64,000 nt of DNA from Streptomyces sp. HmicA12 (GCF_000373565.1 NZ_KB891797.1:156395-220394); one strand, 5' to 3'; positions 7,722 to 16,496 are shown, counted from the first letter of the stretch. Program-made: numbers and translations. Notes: generated by a model not told the origin, from the sequence alone.

Positions 7722-8651
7722 TCATGACCTGCCACCCCGGGACGTGGCGCGGTGGCGGTGGGCCAGGGCCTCGTAGGACGCGGACAGCGCCGGCGCCGCC
7801 GACTCGTACGTGCGTTGCGCCACGCCCACGAACAGACAGTCCACGACCAGGAGCTGGCTGGTCCGGGAGGACATCGCGGCGGGGCGCAGCTCGCTCTCGC
7901 GGGCGATGGACGTGGTGAGGATGTGGTCCGCGTACTGCGAGACCGGGGCGTCCGGGCGGCCGGTGATCGCGATCGTCGTCGCGCCGTGCTCGAAGGCGAC
8001 CCGGAGGGGTTCGATGACGTCGCTGGTGGTGCCGGAGTGGGTGATGGCGACGGCCACGTCCCCGCTGCGCAGGCTCACCGCGTTGGTGACGGCCAGGTGC
8101 GGGTCGGAGTGCGCGTACGCGACATGACCGATGCGCAGGAGCTTCTGGGCCAGGTCCTGGGCGACGAGGCCGGAGGCGGCCATGCCGTAGATCTCGACGC
8201 GGCCCGCGCCCGCCAGGGCGTTCACGGCGGCGCCGAGCTGCACGGTGTCCAGGCCCGCGGCGGTGTCGGCGAGGGTCTGCTGCTCGTCGTACGCGAGCTT
8301 CGCGACGACGTCGGCGATCGGGTCGTCGACCGCGATGTCCGCCGTGACGGCCGGGGCGCGGCCCGACTGCTGCTGGGCGGCGAGCCCGGCGAGCGCCAGG
8401 CGCAGGTCGCGGTAGCCGGGGTAGCCGAGGAGGCGGGCGGTGCGGACCACCGTCGCCTCGCTGGTGCCGGTGAGCTCGGCGAGGCCGGTGACGGTCAGCG
8501 CGGCGCAGCCGGCCGGGTCACCGGCGACCGCCTCGGCGACCCGCTGCATGGACCGCGTCATCGACGGGGCCAGGGTGCGCACCTTGGCCGCGAGGGCGGC
8601 CGGGGCGGGCGGCGCGTCGCTGGCGAAACTTTCCTTCACGTCATTGCTCAC
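7722..8651 (-). CDS. RpiR-family regulator of MurNAc/amino-sugar catabolism
   Basis: 309 residues. The N-terminal HTH_6 domain (about residues 25-95) has AALTVTGLAELTGTSEATVVRTARLLGYPGY. The C-terminal SIS sugar-phosphate sensor has VEIYGMAASGLVAQDLAQKL and VAITHSGTTSDV. It sits directly upstream of murQ and the PTS gene in the same orientation, so MurNAc-6-P is the likely ligand (MurR role). A GTG at 8651 (VSNDVKESF) is chosen; a second GTG at 8639 is possible. A GAAA-n-TTTC palindrome lies right at the start and probably mediates autorepression. Confidence 0.93.
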   Translation of the reverse strand: MSNDVKESFASDAPPAPAALAAKVRTLAPSMTRSMQRVAEAVAGDPAGCAALTVTGLAELTGTSEATVVRTARLLGYPGYRDLRLALAGLAAQQQSGRAPAVTADIAVDDPIADVVAKLAYDEQQTLADTAAGLDTVQLGAAVNALAGAGRVEIYGMAASGLVAQDLAQKLLRIGHVAYAHSDPHLAVTNAVSLRSGDVAVAITHSGTTSDVIEPLRVAFEHGATTIAITGRPDAPVSQYADHILTTSIARESELRPAAMSSRTSQLLVVDCLFVGVAQRTYESAAPALSASYEALAHRHRATSRGGRS

Positions 8652-8656
8652 GTAAT

Positions 8657-8669
8657 GAAAGATATTTTC
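8657..8669. promoter_or_regulatory. Candidate RpiR operator
   Basis: GAAAGATATTTTC is a near-perfect 13-nt palindrome with the AT-rich GAAA...TTTC form common for RpiR proteins. It lies 5 nt before the chosen start of the RpiR gene, in a region much more AT-rich than its surroundings. Assignment is by motif style and position only. Confidence 0.5.
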
Positions 8670-8771
8670 GGGACGGGTGGGGGTCAAGGGTCCTTCGCCC
8701 CTGTCGTGCGGCTCACACGCCCCTGCCGTAGGGCTCACACGCCCCTTGCGCCGCGGGCGCACAATTGGGGG

Positions 8772-9152
8772 ATGGACACCATCAGCCCCCTGGAACAGGC
8801 CCTGCACGCGGCCCGCGCGCTCGTCCTCGCCGACCTGAAGGCGGTGGACGTCGCCGACGCGGACGTCGTCTCGCTGGTCGAGGAGTCGATCGCGCAGCGG
8901 CGCTGGTGGGTGGAGCAGTGGCCGGAGGGCGTCGAGTTCGTCACCGGGCTCGTGGCGCAGGACGTGAAGGACGGGATCCTGGAGCGGTACGGGCGCTGGC
9001 CGCTCTGCCCGGTCTGCGGCCCGGGGTCCGGCACGGAGGGGCCGCACGCGCTGGACGTCGAGCCGGAGCTGGGGGCCGACCCGCACTGGGTGTGCTCGGA
9101 GGCGGGCGTGGTCGTGGCGCCGGTCGGCTCGCTCGGGACCGTCGCCGGGTGA
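8772..9152 (+). CDS. Conserved hypothetical protein
   Basis: 126 residues. Helical N-terminal half (MDTISPLEQALHAARALVLADL, VSLVEESIAQRRWWVEQWPEG), then GILERYGRWPLCPVCGPG with a single CxxC and ending in a beta-rich tail (PHWVCSEAGVVVAPVG). It resembles short actinobacterial proteins encoded before DUF4031, but I know no function. It overlaps the DUF4031 start by 4 nt (GTGA), so both are co-translated. The lone CPVC plus a later WVC could bind a metal; that is speculation. Confidence 0.78.
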   Translation: MDTISPLEQALHAARALVLADLKAVDVADADVVSLVEESIAQRRWWVEQWPEGVEFVTGLVAQDVKDGILERYGRWPLCPVCGPGSGTEGPHALDVEPELGADPHWVCSEAGVVVAPVGSLGTVAG

Positions 9153-9415
9153 CCCTCTACATCGATCCGCCGGACTGGCCCGGTCACGGCCGCATGTGGT
9201 CGCACCTCGTCAGCGATGTGTCGTACGACGAACTGCACACGTTCGCAAGGGAGTTGGGAGTGCCGGAGCGCGCCTTCGAGCGCGATCACTACGACCTTCC
9301 GTCGCACCGTTACGCGGACGCGGTGCGGGCCGGGGCCGTGGAGATCGGCTCGAAGGAGCTCGTGCGGCGGCTCACGGACGCCGGGCTGCGGCGGCCGAAG
9401 GGGCGGCCCGCGTAG
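9149..9415 (+). CDS. DUF4031 protein
   Basis: 88 residues, full length for DUF4031: LYIDPPDWPGHGRMWSHLVSDVS at the start, then ELHTFARELGVPERAF, DHYDLPSHRY and VRAGAVEIGSKELVRRL. Function is unknown. The conserved His, Asp and Trp residues suggest an enzyme or metal-binding fold, but no activity is established. GTG start within the previous gene's stop. Its last codons overlap the end of the convergent MFS gene. Confidence 0.92.
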   Translation: MTLYIDPPDWPGHGRMWSHLVSDVSYDELHTFARELGVPERAFERDHYDLPSHRYADAVRAGAVEIGSKELVRRLTDAGLRRPKGRPA

Positions 9416-10613
9416 CGCCGCGGGCCACGACCTTGGAGGCGGTCCTCCGGTGCAGCCGCAGCGACACCGCCGTCAGGGCCAGTGCCGTGACCGTCATCGC
9501 GCCGCCCGCCCAGGCGACGGCCGGGTAGCCGAGGTGGGCGTCGATGACCGTGCCGCCGAGCCAGGGGCCGCCCGTGTTGCCGAGGTTGAACGCGGCCGTC
9601 GCGGTGGCGCCCGCCAGCGTGGGGGCGGCGCCCGCGACGTTGAACATCCGGGCGTTGAGGGCCGGGGCCGTGAAGAAGGCGGACAGGCCGAGCAGGAACG
9701 ACAGGCCGACCGCCGCGACCGCGACATGGCCGAGCAGGGCGAGCGCGGCCAGGAAGACCGTCGACGCCGCGGTGCCCGTCAGCAGCACCCCGAAGAGGTG
9801 CGCGTCCGCGACCCGGCCGCCGACCGTCGTGCCGACCAGCGCGCCGACGCCGAACAGGGCCAGCACCGCGGGGACCCAGCCCTCGTCCAGGCCCGCGACG
9901 TCCGTCAGGAACGGGGACAGGTAGCTGAACGCGCAGAAGACGCCGCCCGCCGCCAGCGCCGTCACGGCGATCGACAGCCACACCTGACGGTCCGCGTAGA
10001 TCGACAACTCGCTCTTCAGGCGCGGGCGTTCGGCGGCCAGGGGGATGCGCGGGACGAGCGTGAGGATGCCGACGAGCGCGATCGCCGAGGCCGCGCCGAC
10101 CGCCCAGAACGCCGCGCGCCAGCCGAGCCCGTCACCGAGGAAGGCACCGGCCGGGACGCCGAGCACGTTCGCGATCGACAGGCCGCCGATCATGACCGCC
10201 ATCGCGCGGGCCCGCTGGTTCATCGGCACCATCGCGATGGCCACCGCCGCGCCGACCGCCCAGAACCCGGCGCAGGCCAGCGCGGACACGACGCGGGACG
10301 CGAAGAGGACCGCGTACGAGGGGGCGAGAGCGCCCGCGATCTGGCCCAGGCCGAACACGGTGATCAGGGCGATGAGCGTGGTGCGGCGCGGCAGGCGCAG
10401 CGTCGCCACCGCGAGCAGCGGGGCGCCCACCACCATGCCGATCGCGAACGCCGAGATCAGCAGGCCGGCCTGCGGGATCGTGACGTCCATGTCGTCGGCG
10501 ATCGCCGGGAGCAGCCCGGAGAGCATGAACTCGCTCGTGCCGAGGGCGAAGACACTCAGGCCGAGTATGTAGACGGCCAGGGGCATGGCGGTGCGGGCGG
10601 GATTTCGCGGCAT
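9372..10613 (-). CDS. MFS transporter, Cmx/CmrA-like drug efflux family
   Basis: 413-residue, 12-helix major facilitator of the DHA1 group, exchanging a drug or metabolite for protons at the cytoplasmic membrane. The start (MPLAVYILGLSVFALGTSEFMLSGLLPAIA) and the helix 2-3 loop with R-rich LRLPRRTT are typical of Cmx/CmrA chloramphenicol exporters. Helix 4 carries the expected Arg (FASRVVSALACAGFWAVG). The substrate cannot be deduced. Start MPRNPARTAM is chosen over an upstream Met within a Pro-rich stretch; the second Met at 10586 is equally possible. Confidence 0.88.
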   Translation of the reverse strand: MPRNPARTAMPLAVYILGLSVFALGTSEFMLSGLLPAIADDMDVTIPQAGLLISAFAIGMVVGAPLLAVATLRLPRRTTLIALITVFGLGQIAGALAPSYAVLFASRVVSALACAGFWAVGAAVAIAMVPMNQRARAMAVMIGGLSIANVLGVPAGAFLGDGLGWRAAFWAVGAASAIALVGILTLVPRIPLAAERPRLKSELSIYADRQVWLSIAVTALAAGGVFCAFSYLSPFLTDVAGLDEGWVPAVLALFGVGALVGTTVGGRVADAHLFGVLLTGTAASTVFLAALALLGHVAVAAVGLSFLLGLSAFFTAPALNARMFNVAGAAPTLAGATATAAFNLGNTGGPWLGGTVIDAHLGYPAVAWAGGAMTVTALALTAVSLRLHRRTASKVVARGATRAAPSAAAARRP

Positions 10614-10665
10614 GCAAGGGGCAACCGGGGGATGGGGGGTGGCATTCCCGGCGACCGCCACGCCT

Positions 10666-11373
10666 TCAGGCGGTCAGCAGCCGCAGCTCCGTGGAGAGGT
10701 TCTCCCGGGCCGGGGCCTCCCAGTTCGCCTTTCCGTACGGGGTCCTGAACAGCCTTGGGAGAGAGAGGAGTTGGCTGAGCACCGCCGCCCGGCCGCTTCT
10801 GAAGGCTTCGTCGGGGACGAACGCGTACTCCTCGCGGACCGCTCGCGTATAGGCCGCGTACGGCTCCGGGGGCGACGCGAGGATCGCCAGGTCGGCGTCG
10901 CACAGGGCCTCGCCGTTGGTGTCGTCGTCGGCCGGGTCGTGGGTGACCGTGAGGCGGACCAGGCGGGCCACCTCGGCGATCCGGTCCGCCGCGAGACCGG
11001 CCTCCGCCAGCGCCCGCTCGGCGAGGGCGGCGGACCGCTCCTCGTTCTCCGAGCGGTCCGGGCGGTACACCGCGTCGTGGAACCAGGCCGCGAGCCGCAC
11101 CAGCGCCGGGTCCGCCGCGTGCTCCTCCAGTACGTCGATGTGGTCGAGGACCGCGGTGAGGTGCGCGGGGGTGTGGTACCGGCGCTGTGGTTCGGACCAG
11201 CGGGTCAGCAGGGCGTGGCCGTATCGGTCCGGGTCGACGGCGCCGGTGTCCGCCTCGTCGGTGTCGTCGGTGTCGTCGGTGTCCAGCGCGCCGAGGAGTG
11301 CCGAGCGCCAGCGCCGGATCAGCTCGTCGTGCCGGGGGTCGCCGTCCGTCATCTCTGTCGTCGTCTCCTTCAT
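10666..11373 (-). CDS. HD-superfamily predicted metal-dependent phosphohydrolase
   Basis: 235 residues. HD-like helical fold: RRYHTPAHL (first metal His), then AAWFHDAVY (the HD pair), followed by ENEERSAALAERAL and VTHDPADDDTNGEALCDADLAIL (distal His and Asp ligands). This pattern fits the uncharacterised COG4339-type metal-dependent HD proteins. The substrate is unknown. The N-terminal part contains an acidic run DTDDTDDTDEADTG produced by a threefold 9-nt repeat. Located between the MFS gene and a divergent mycothiol-dependent enzyme. Confidence 0.88.
   Translation of the reverse strand: MKETTTEMTDGDPRHDELIRRWRSALLGALDTDDTDDTDEADTGAVDPDRYGHALLTRWSEPQRRYHTPAHLTAVLDHIDVLEEHAADPALVRLAAWFHDAVYRPDRSENEERSAALAERALAEAGLAADRIAEVARLVRLTVTHDPADDDTNGEALCDADLAILASPPEPYAAYTRAVREEYAFVPDEAFRSGRAAVLSQLLSLPRLFRTPYGKANWEAPARENLSTELRLLTA
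11255..11281. repeat. Tandem 9-nt repeat inside the HD gene
   Basis: Three identical copies of TCGTCGGTG. They encode the acidic Asp-Thr run near the N-terminus of the HD protein. The unit length keeps frame, so copy number may vary between strains without breaking the gene. Confidence 0.85.
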
Positions 11374-11404
11374 GGGACGACCTTAGGCGCCCTACCGTGT
11401 GGCC

Positions 11405-12079
11405 ATGACTGCAGACACCGTACGGACGAAAGAGCGTGACCCCGGGCTGCCGGGACGCCTGCTGGTCTCCGAACGGGACGTCCTCGTACCGTTGTTGCGG
11501 GCCAGGCCCGACGCCGACTTCGCCCGCTACACCGCGTGTCCGGGGTGGACCGTGCGGGATGTGCTCGCGCACTGCTCGGCCGCGCTGATCCGGGTCGTGG
11601 AGAGCCGGTTCGAGGCCGGGGTGTTCAGTCCCGAGTGCAACGACCGGGACATCGCCGAGCGCGCCGACCGGAGCAACCAGCAGATCGTCGACGAGCTGGA
11701 GCGCGGCATGACCGACGCCGGGGCCGCCATCGCCGCGGCGGGCGGCCGCCTCGACGGGGTCGCGCTGGGGGAGTGGGTGCACGCGGGGGACGTACGGGAC
11801 GCGTTCGGGGAGCCCGGGGCGTATGCCGGGGTCGGGCTTCCGGTGGCCCTCGAACTGCTGGCGCGGATCACTCGTGACCGGGGGCGGGTGGCGCTGCACG
11901 CCGATCTGGACGACGTGGACGAGCCGCTGGTGCTCGGGGCCGTCGCGGGCGAGGGGCCGCCGGCGCGGTACATCGGGGATGCGGCGACCTTGGTGCGGTT
12001 GTGCGCGGGGCGGCCGGTGGTGGGGGCGCGCTATGAGCTGGCCGGGGTGCGGGAGGCTGAGCTGAATTTGTTCGGGTGA
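11405..12079 (+). CDS. Maleylpyruvate isomerase family mycothiol-dependent enzyme
   Basis: 224 residues, DinB-like fold of the MDMPI type. The N-terminal metal-binding helix bundle has CPGWTVRDVLAHCSAAL, where the His is a zinc ligand. In the middle LGEWVHAGDVRDAFG supplies a second His and the W-HAGD-R motif, and the C-terminal MDMPI_C part ends VRLCAGRP..ARYELAGVREAELNLFG. The family uses mycothiol as cofactor for isomerisation or conjugation, typical of Actinobacteria. Exact substrate unknown. ATG at 11405 is preferred; an ATG two codons upstream also exists. Confidence 0.9.
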   Translation: MTADTVRTKERDPGLPGRLLVSERDVLVPLLRARPDADFARYTACPGWTVRDVLAHCSAALIRVVESRFEAGVFSPECNDRDIAERADRSNQQIVDELERGMTDAGAAIAAAGGRLDGVALGEWVHAGDVRDAFGEPGAYAGVGLPVALELLARITRDRGRVALHADLDDVDEPLVLGAVAGEGPPARYIGDAATLVRLCAGRPVVGARYELAGVREAELNLFG

Positions 12080-12121
12080 GCGGGTGCGGGGGGTGGTTCG
12101 TTGCCGGGTGCGCGTGGGTGG

Positions 12122-12231
12122 TGGCCGGTCGCGCAGTTCCCCGCGCCCCTTTTCGCCTGAGCGTCTGCCGGGTTCCCTTGTCGCGCGGCGGAAGGTCGCG
12201 GGGAACTGCGCGAAGCAGGGCCACCGGGCCG
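12122..12231. repeat. Dispersed palindromic repeat, copy B
   Basis: Arms 12130-12145 and 12197-12212 (CGCGCAGTTCCCCGCG and complement) with a divergent centre. It follows the mycothiol-dependent enzyme and precedes the helD promoter. Core arms are perfect; the inner part found in other copies is replaced. Confidence 0.85.
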
Positions 12232-12283
12232 CAGTCGCGAACGAAAGCGCATCCGGCACCGGCACCGGCCCCCGCGGAAATCG

Positions 12284-12314
12284 TTGGCACCGGCATTCAG
12301 GCGTCACGTAGAAT
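12284..12314 (+). promoter_or_regulatory. Possible helD promoter
   Basis: TTGGCA and TAGAAT with a 19-nt spacer, about 100 nt ahead of the helD start. The spacer is longer than ideal. I see no 19-bp rifamycin-associated element of the helR type nearby. Confidence 0.3.
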
Positions 12315-12411
12315 CGCCCGTCTTTCCCGCCTCCCCTTGCCGGAGTGCCGCCGACCGGTCGGAAACCGGGCGGCCCGTGACGTACATATCTCGGAGCCGG
12401 AGGCAGAACCC

Positions 12412-14457
12412 GTGAGTCAGCCAGCGTCACCGCTCGACCGTGAGCGCGCACACCTAGCCTCGTCCCGCTCCGCACTGCGGGCCATGCGCGAGGACGTGCA
12501 GGCCCTGGACATCCGTGACGTCACCGCGAACTGGGTGAACGCCGAGGTGCTGCAGCGCCAGATCGACGAGCGGATCAAGGCGCTCGCCGACCTGAGTCAC
12601 ACCCCGCTCTTCTTCGGGCGGCTCGACTACCTGCACGCGCCGGGCGCCGACCGGGCCGAGGGTGCCGAGGGGGAGCAGTTCTACATCGGGCGGCGGCACG
12701 TGCACGACGCCGACGGCGACCCGATGGTCATCGACTGGCGCGCGCCCGTATCGCAGCCGTTCTACCGGGCCTCGAAGAAGGACCCGCTGGACGTCGCGCT
12801 GCGCCGCCGGTTCGGTTACACGGGCGGGGAGTTGACCGCCTATGAAGACGAGAACCTGACCGACCCCGCCGAGGTCGAGCGGACCAGCAAGCTGCTCCAG
12901 CAGGAGATCGAGCGGCCGCGCGTCGGCCCGATGCGCGACATCGTGGCCACCATCCAGCCCGAGCAGGACGAGATCGTCCGTAGCGGCCTCGCCGGGTCGG
13001 TCTGCGTGCAGGGAGGGCCCGGGACCGGAAAGACCGCCGTCGGCCTGCACCGTGTCGCCTATCTGCTGTACGCGCACCGCGAACGGCTCGCCCGCACCGG
13101 CACCCTCGTCATCGGACCCAACAAGTCCTTCCTCCACTACATCGAGCAAGTGCTGCCCGCGCTCGGCGAGTTGGAGGTCAAGCAGGCCACTGTCGACGAT
13201 CTCGTCGCGCACGTGGAGGTGCGGGGCACCGACGACGCGAGCGCCGCGCTGGTGAAGGGCGACGCCCGGATGGCCGAGGTGCTGCGGCGCGCCCTGCGCT
13301 CGCACATCACGCCGCCGACCGAGGGCGTCGTGGTCGTGCGCGGTTCGCGCCGGTGGCGTGTCGCCTCGTACGAACTGGAGGAGATGGTCTCCGAGTTGAT
13401 GGCCCGCGACATGCGGTACGGGGCCGCGCGCGAGGCGCTGCCGCAGCGGATCGCGCACGCCGTGCTCGTCCAGATGGAGCGGGCCGGGGAGGCTCCCGAC
13501 GACCGCGTGCAGAACGCCGTCGCGCGCAACGCCGCCGTGAAGGCCGCCGTCAAGGAGATCTGGCCGCCCGTCGACCCGGCGAAGCTGGTGCTGCGGCTGC
13601 TGTCGGACCCGGACTTCCTGGCCGAGCACGCGGCCGGGCTGTTCGACGAGGCCGAGCAGAAGGCCATGCTGTGGGAGAAGCCGGCGCGCAGCGTGAAGAC
13701 CGTCAAGTGGTCCGCCGCGGACGCGGTGTTGATCGACGAGGCCGGCGATCTCGTCGAGCGCACGCACTCGCTCGGGCACGTGGTGCTCGACGAGGCGCAG
13801 GACCTGTCGCCGATGCAGTACCGGGCGGTCGGGCGGCGCGCCACGACCGGTTCCGTGACCGTGCTCGGCGACCTCGCGCAGGGCACGACCCCGTGGGCGA
13901 CGCGGAGCTGGGCCGAGGCGCTGTCCCATCTGGGCAAGCCGGACGCCGTGGTGGAGGAGCTGACGGCCGGTTTCCGTGTGCCGTCCGACGTCATCGCGTA
14001 CGCGTCCCGGCTCCTTCCGCACATCGCGCCCGGGCTCGCTCCGGTGGCGTCGGTGCGGGAGAACCCCGGGGCGTTCGAGGTGCGGGCCGCCGCCGGGGAC
14101 GACGACGTGGTCGCGGCCTGCCGGGAGGCGCTGGAGTACGAGGGGTCGATCGGGCTCATCGCGGCGGACGCGCGTTGCGCGGCGCTGGGGGAGCTGCTGA
14201 CGGAGGCGGGGCTCACGTTCCTGGCGCCCGGTGAGGAGACGACCGCCGAGTCGCGGCTCACGCTCGTGCCGGCGTCGCTCGCGAAGGGGCTGGAGTACGA
14301 CTACGTGGTCCTCGACGAGCCCGCGGCGGTGGTGAGCGGCGAGCCGGACGAACGCACCGGGCTGCGCCGCCTGTACGTCGCTCTGACCCGCGCGGTGTCG
14401 GGGCTCCTGGTGGTCCACGGGGCGCCGCTGCCGGAGGAGTTGGGGGCCGCCGCGTAG
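12412..14457 (+). CDS. HelD-like RNA polymerase-associated SF1 helicase/ATPase
   Basis: 681 residues. UvrD/Rep-like superfamily 1 protein with the HelD architecture: N-terminal coiled coil (LASSRSALRAMREDVQAL, VLQRQIDERIKAL), then ATPase 1A with Walker A GGPGTGKT (201-208), a helical insertion, Walker B DEAQD (460-464), and 1B motifs ending LEYDYVVLDEP and LYVALTRAV. Actinobacterial HelD recycles stalled RNA polymerase by inserting into its channels, and some paralogues remove rifamycin. Start: GTG at 12412, with GGAGG 8 nt before; the longer upstream frame passes through a repeat. Which paralogue this is remains open. Confidence 0.92.
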   Translation: MSQPASPLDRERAHLASSRSALRAMREDVQALDIRDVTANWVNAEVLQRQIDERIKALADLSHTPLFFGRLDYLHAPGADRAEGAEGEQFYIGRRHVHDADGDPMVIDWRAPVSQPFYRASKKDPLDVALRRRFGYTGGELTAYEDENLTDPAEVERTSKLLQQEIERPRVGPMRDIVATIQPEQDEIVRSGLAGSVCVQGGPGTGKTAVGLHRVAYLLYAHRERLARTGTLVIGPNKSFLHYIEQVLPALGELEVKQATVDDLVAHVEVRGTDDASAALVKGDARMAEVLRRALRSHITPPTEGVVVVRGSRRWRVASYELEEMVSELMARDMRYGAAREALPQRIAHAVLVQMERAGEAPDDRVQNAVARNAAVKAAVKEIWPPVDPAKLVLRLLSDPDFLAEHAAGLFDEAEQKAMLWEKPARSVKTVKWSAADAVLIDEAGDLVERTHSLGHVVLDEAQDLSPMQYRAVGRRATTGSVTVLGDLAQGTTPWATRSWAEALSHLGKPDAVVEELTAGFRVPSDVIAYASRLLPHIAPGLAPVASVRENPGAFEVRAAAGDDDVVAACREALEYEGSIGLIAADARCAALGELLTEAGLTFLAPGEETTAESRLTLVPASLAKGLEYDYVVLDEPAAVVSGEPDERTGLRRLYVALTRAVSGLLVVHGAPLPEELGAAA

Positions 14458-14520
14458 GCGCGGCCGAGCCTCTTACGCCTTCGCGTCTGCCGGGTGCGCT
14501 TGGTTCGCGGCTGCGGGCCG

Positions 14521-14655
14521 GTGGTCCTGCTGCGCGCAGTTCCCCGCGCCCCTGGGAGCGAGCTTCGCTCGCCCAGGGGAGGCTGCGCGCAGCGCATGCC
14601 TCAGGGGCGCGGGGCTGTGCCCATCAGCGGCTCCGCCGCGGGGCGCGACCAGCCA
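14521..14655. repeat. Dispersed palindromic repeat, copy C
   Basis: Between the convergent helD and cutC genes (the 290-nt gap holds nothing else). The left core CGCGCAGTTCCCCGCG is at 14533-14548, with centre GCGAGC/GCTCGC. The right arm is a variant in which the GAACTGCGCG part is replaced by a second small hairpin (GCGGCTCCGCCGC). It probably serves as a bidirectional terminator. Confidence 0.8.
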
Positions 14656-14747
14656 CGACGCACCCACAGCCGCGAGACGAACCGCCACCCGGCAGACGCG
14701 AAGGCGAAAAGCCCCGCCGGGCCCGCACCCGCAACCCCGGCGGCGCC

Positions 14748-15443
14748 CTACGCGTCCAGCGCCTCCCGCCACACCCGTACCGCGTCCGCCGAGACCGGCC
14801 CGTCCCACCCGCGCGGTCGCGACGCCCCGCCGATGTGGAACGCCGAGATCCCGGCGGCCCGCAGGCCGGCGACGTGTTCGAGGCGGAGGCCGCCGCCCAC
14901 CAGGATCTGCTGCTCGTACCCGGGCTCGCCGGAGGCGGCCCGTGCCGCCTCGGCGACCAGGACGTCGAGGCCGGCGTCGACCCCGTCGGCCGAGCCCGCG
15001 GTCAGATACGTGTCGAGCCCCGGCAGGTCCGCGAGCTGCTTGCGCAGCGCGTCGCGGTCCGCGGCCCGGTCGACGGCCCGGTGGAACGTCCACCGGCAGC
15101 CGTCCAGCTCGCCCACCAGACGCTCGACGGCCGCCAGGTCGGGGCCCCCGTGCTCGTCCAGGAACCCGAGCACGAACTCGTCCGCGCCCGCGGCCCGCAG
15201 CGTCCGCGCCCGCTCCACCAGAGCCGACACGTCGCCGGCGGCGAAGCCGTCCGCGAGCCGCAGCATCACGCGCAGCGAAATGTCCACGGCGCCGCGGATC
15301 GCCGCGAACGTCTCGACCGACGGTGTCAGACCGTCCGCGGCCATGTCGGTGACCAGCTCGAGCCGGTCCGCGCCCCCGGCCTGGGCGGCGATCGCGTCCT
15401 CGGCGTCGAGGGCGATCACCTCCAGGACTGCACGCTTGCTCAT
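14748..15443 (-). CDS. cutC: CutC family protein
   Basis: 231 residues, a TIM-barrel protein of the CutC family. It begins LEVIALDAEDAIAAQAGGADRLELVTDMAADGLTPS and carries the family pattern GADEFVLGFLD, TFHRAVDR and ILVGGGLRLEHVAGL. CutC was first linked to copper tolerance, though its biochemical role is disputed and copper binding is weak. Here it lies next to a copper-regulated divergent pair, which keeps a copper link plausible. A gap of 86 nt separates it from the secreted copper-linked gene on the same strand. Confidence 0.92.
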   Translation of the reverse strand: MSKRAVLEVIALDAEDAIAAQAGGADRLELVTDMAADGLTPSVETFAAIRGAVDISLRVMLRLADGFAAGDVSALVERARTLRAAGADEFVLGFLDEHGGPDLAAVERLVGELDGCRWTFHRAVDRAADRDALRKQLADLPGLDTYLTAGSADGVDAGLDVLVAEAARAASGEPGYEQQILVGGGLRLEHVAGLRAAGISAFHIGGASRPRGWDGPVSADAVRVWREALDA

Positions 15444-15529
15444 GAGGCTCTGGCTCCTGTCGCGCGTCGACCCGGCCCCGAACCCTCGGCGGATACGGCT
15501 TACAGGTCTAGTCCAATGTCCCGCTCAGC

Positions 15530-16393
15530 CTACGCCGCGTGCACGGTGAACGCAGCCGTCCTGACCTTGCCGTCGTGCTTGAAGTCCAGGAAGAGCCGGT
15601 ACGTACCCGTGCTCGGCGCGGTCGCGGTGAAGGAAACCTCCGGCCCCGGCCTGCCGTCGTGCGGGTGAACGTGAAGGTACGCGAGATCCCCGGAGCGCAG
15701 CGCGACCAGGTGCCCGTACGCGCCGAGATACGGCTCCAGATCGGTGACGGGACGCCCGTCCTTGCTGACGCCGAGAGTGAGCTCGCTCGCGGTGCCCGGC
15801 CTCAGTTCGCCGTCGACCCGGACCTCGTACCCGTCCGCCGTGCGTGCCGTCGCCGCGTGCGGGGGCAGTGGCGCGGGTGCGTACGTCCCCGCGACCCCGA
15901 GCCCGGCGCCGAGCGTGAGCCCCTCCTCCTCGCCGCGCGGCGTGAAGTCGGCGAAGACCCGGTAGTCGCCCGCCTTCGGCAGCGAGACCGGGGTCGACCA
16001 GGTCCCGTCGGCCGCCCGCACCGGATGCAGATGCCGGTACGCGGTCAGGTCGCGCGAGGCGACGATCAGGTGCAGCTCCTTGCCGTGCTCCTTCGTGTAC
16101 GAGGTCAGGGGCTTGCCGGTGGCGTCCTTGGTGATGGTGAAGCGGAGCTCGCCGGTGCGGCCCGGCAGTCGGTCGCGCTCCAGGTCGAGCGTGTAGCCGC
16201 GCTCGGAGACCTGGAGTCCGCCGGGCGTGGTGTCGGCGGCGGCCGCGGGGGCGGCGGCGTGCTCGTCGTGCGCGGCCGGCCGCTTCTCGTCCCCGGCGAC
16301 GACCGGGTCCGCCGCGCTGCCGACCCCGTACGCGGTCCCGAACGTGGCGGCCGCCGCGGCGGTGAAGGCGGCGATCTTCAGTCCTGTGCGCAT
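15530..16393 (-). CDS. Secreted copper-associated beta-sandwich protein
   Basis: 287 residues. N-terminal signal segment ([25 protein letters not shown]), then a His/Ala linker ([15 protein letters not shown]) and two similar Ig-like halves. The first has [20 protein letters not shown], the second [21 protein letters not shown]; each ends in a strand pattern ([18 protein letters not shown]). The repeated LHP/HVHPH motifs could bind copper in the envelope. Its promoter carries a CsoR-like box and faces copA, so it is very likely copper-induced. Homologues are annotated only as 'secreted protein'. Copper binding itself is inferred from the histidines and context. Confidence 0.85.
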   Translation of the reverse strand: MRTGLKIAAFTAAAAATFGTAYGVGSAADPVVAGDEKRPAAHDEHAAAPAAAADTTPGGLQVSERGYTLDLERDRLPGRTGELRFTITKDATGKPLTSYTKEHGKELHLIVASRDLTAYRHLHPVRAADGTWSTPVSLPKAGDYRVFADFTPRGEEEGLTLGAGLGVAGTYAPAPLPPHAATARTADGYEVRVDGELRPGTASELTLGVSKDGRPVTDLEPYLGAYGHLVALRSGDLAYLHVHPHDGRPGPEVSFTATAPSTGTYRLFLDFKHDGKVRTAAFTVHAA

Positions 16394-16455
16394 GACGGGC
16401 TCCTCGGTTGGCTGGTCGGCGGGGCGGTCGGCGCCTGGGCGTCGCCGTTGTCACG

Positions 16456-16483
16456 AAGATACCCCTAGGGGGTATCAAGTCAA
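16456..16483 (-). promoter_or_regulatory. Promoter of secreted copper protein with CsoR-like operator
   Basis: On the minus strand, TTGACT (16478-16483) and TATCTT (16456-16461) are 16 nt apart. A 17-nt palindrome (16459-16475; plus strand ATACCCCTAGGGGGTAT) fills the spacer and touches the -10. This matches the CsoR operator form of Streptomyces (ATACCC..GGGTAT). No csoR gene lies in the window, so repression would be in trans. Confidence 0.82.
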
Positions 16484-16496
16484 GCCCGGTCCGACC

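Noticed and set aside
8772..9415. Toxin-antitoxin pair (small overlapping genes before DUF4031)
   Set aside because: Neither protein resembles a known toxin or antitoxin; DUF4031 pairs are common core genes.
12076..12411. N-terminal extension of HelD by about 112 codons
   Set aside because: It passes through repeat copy B; a GTG with GGAGG at ideal spacing lies at 12412.
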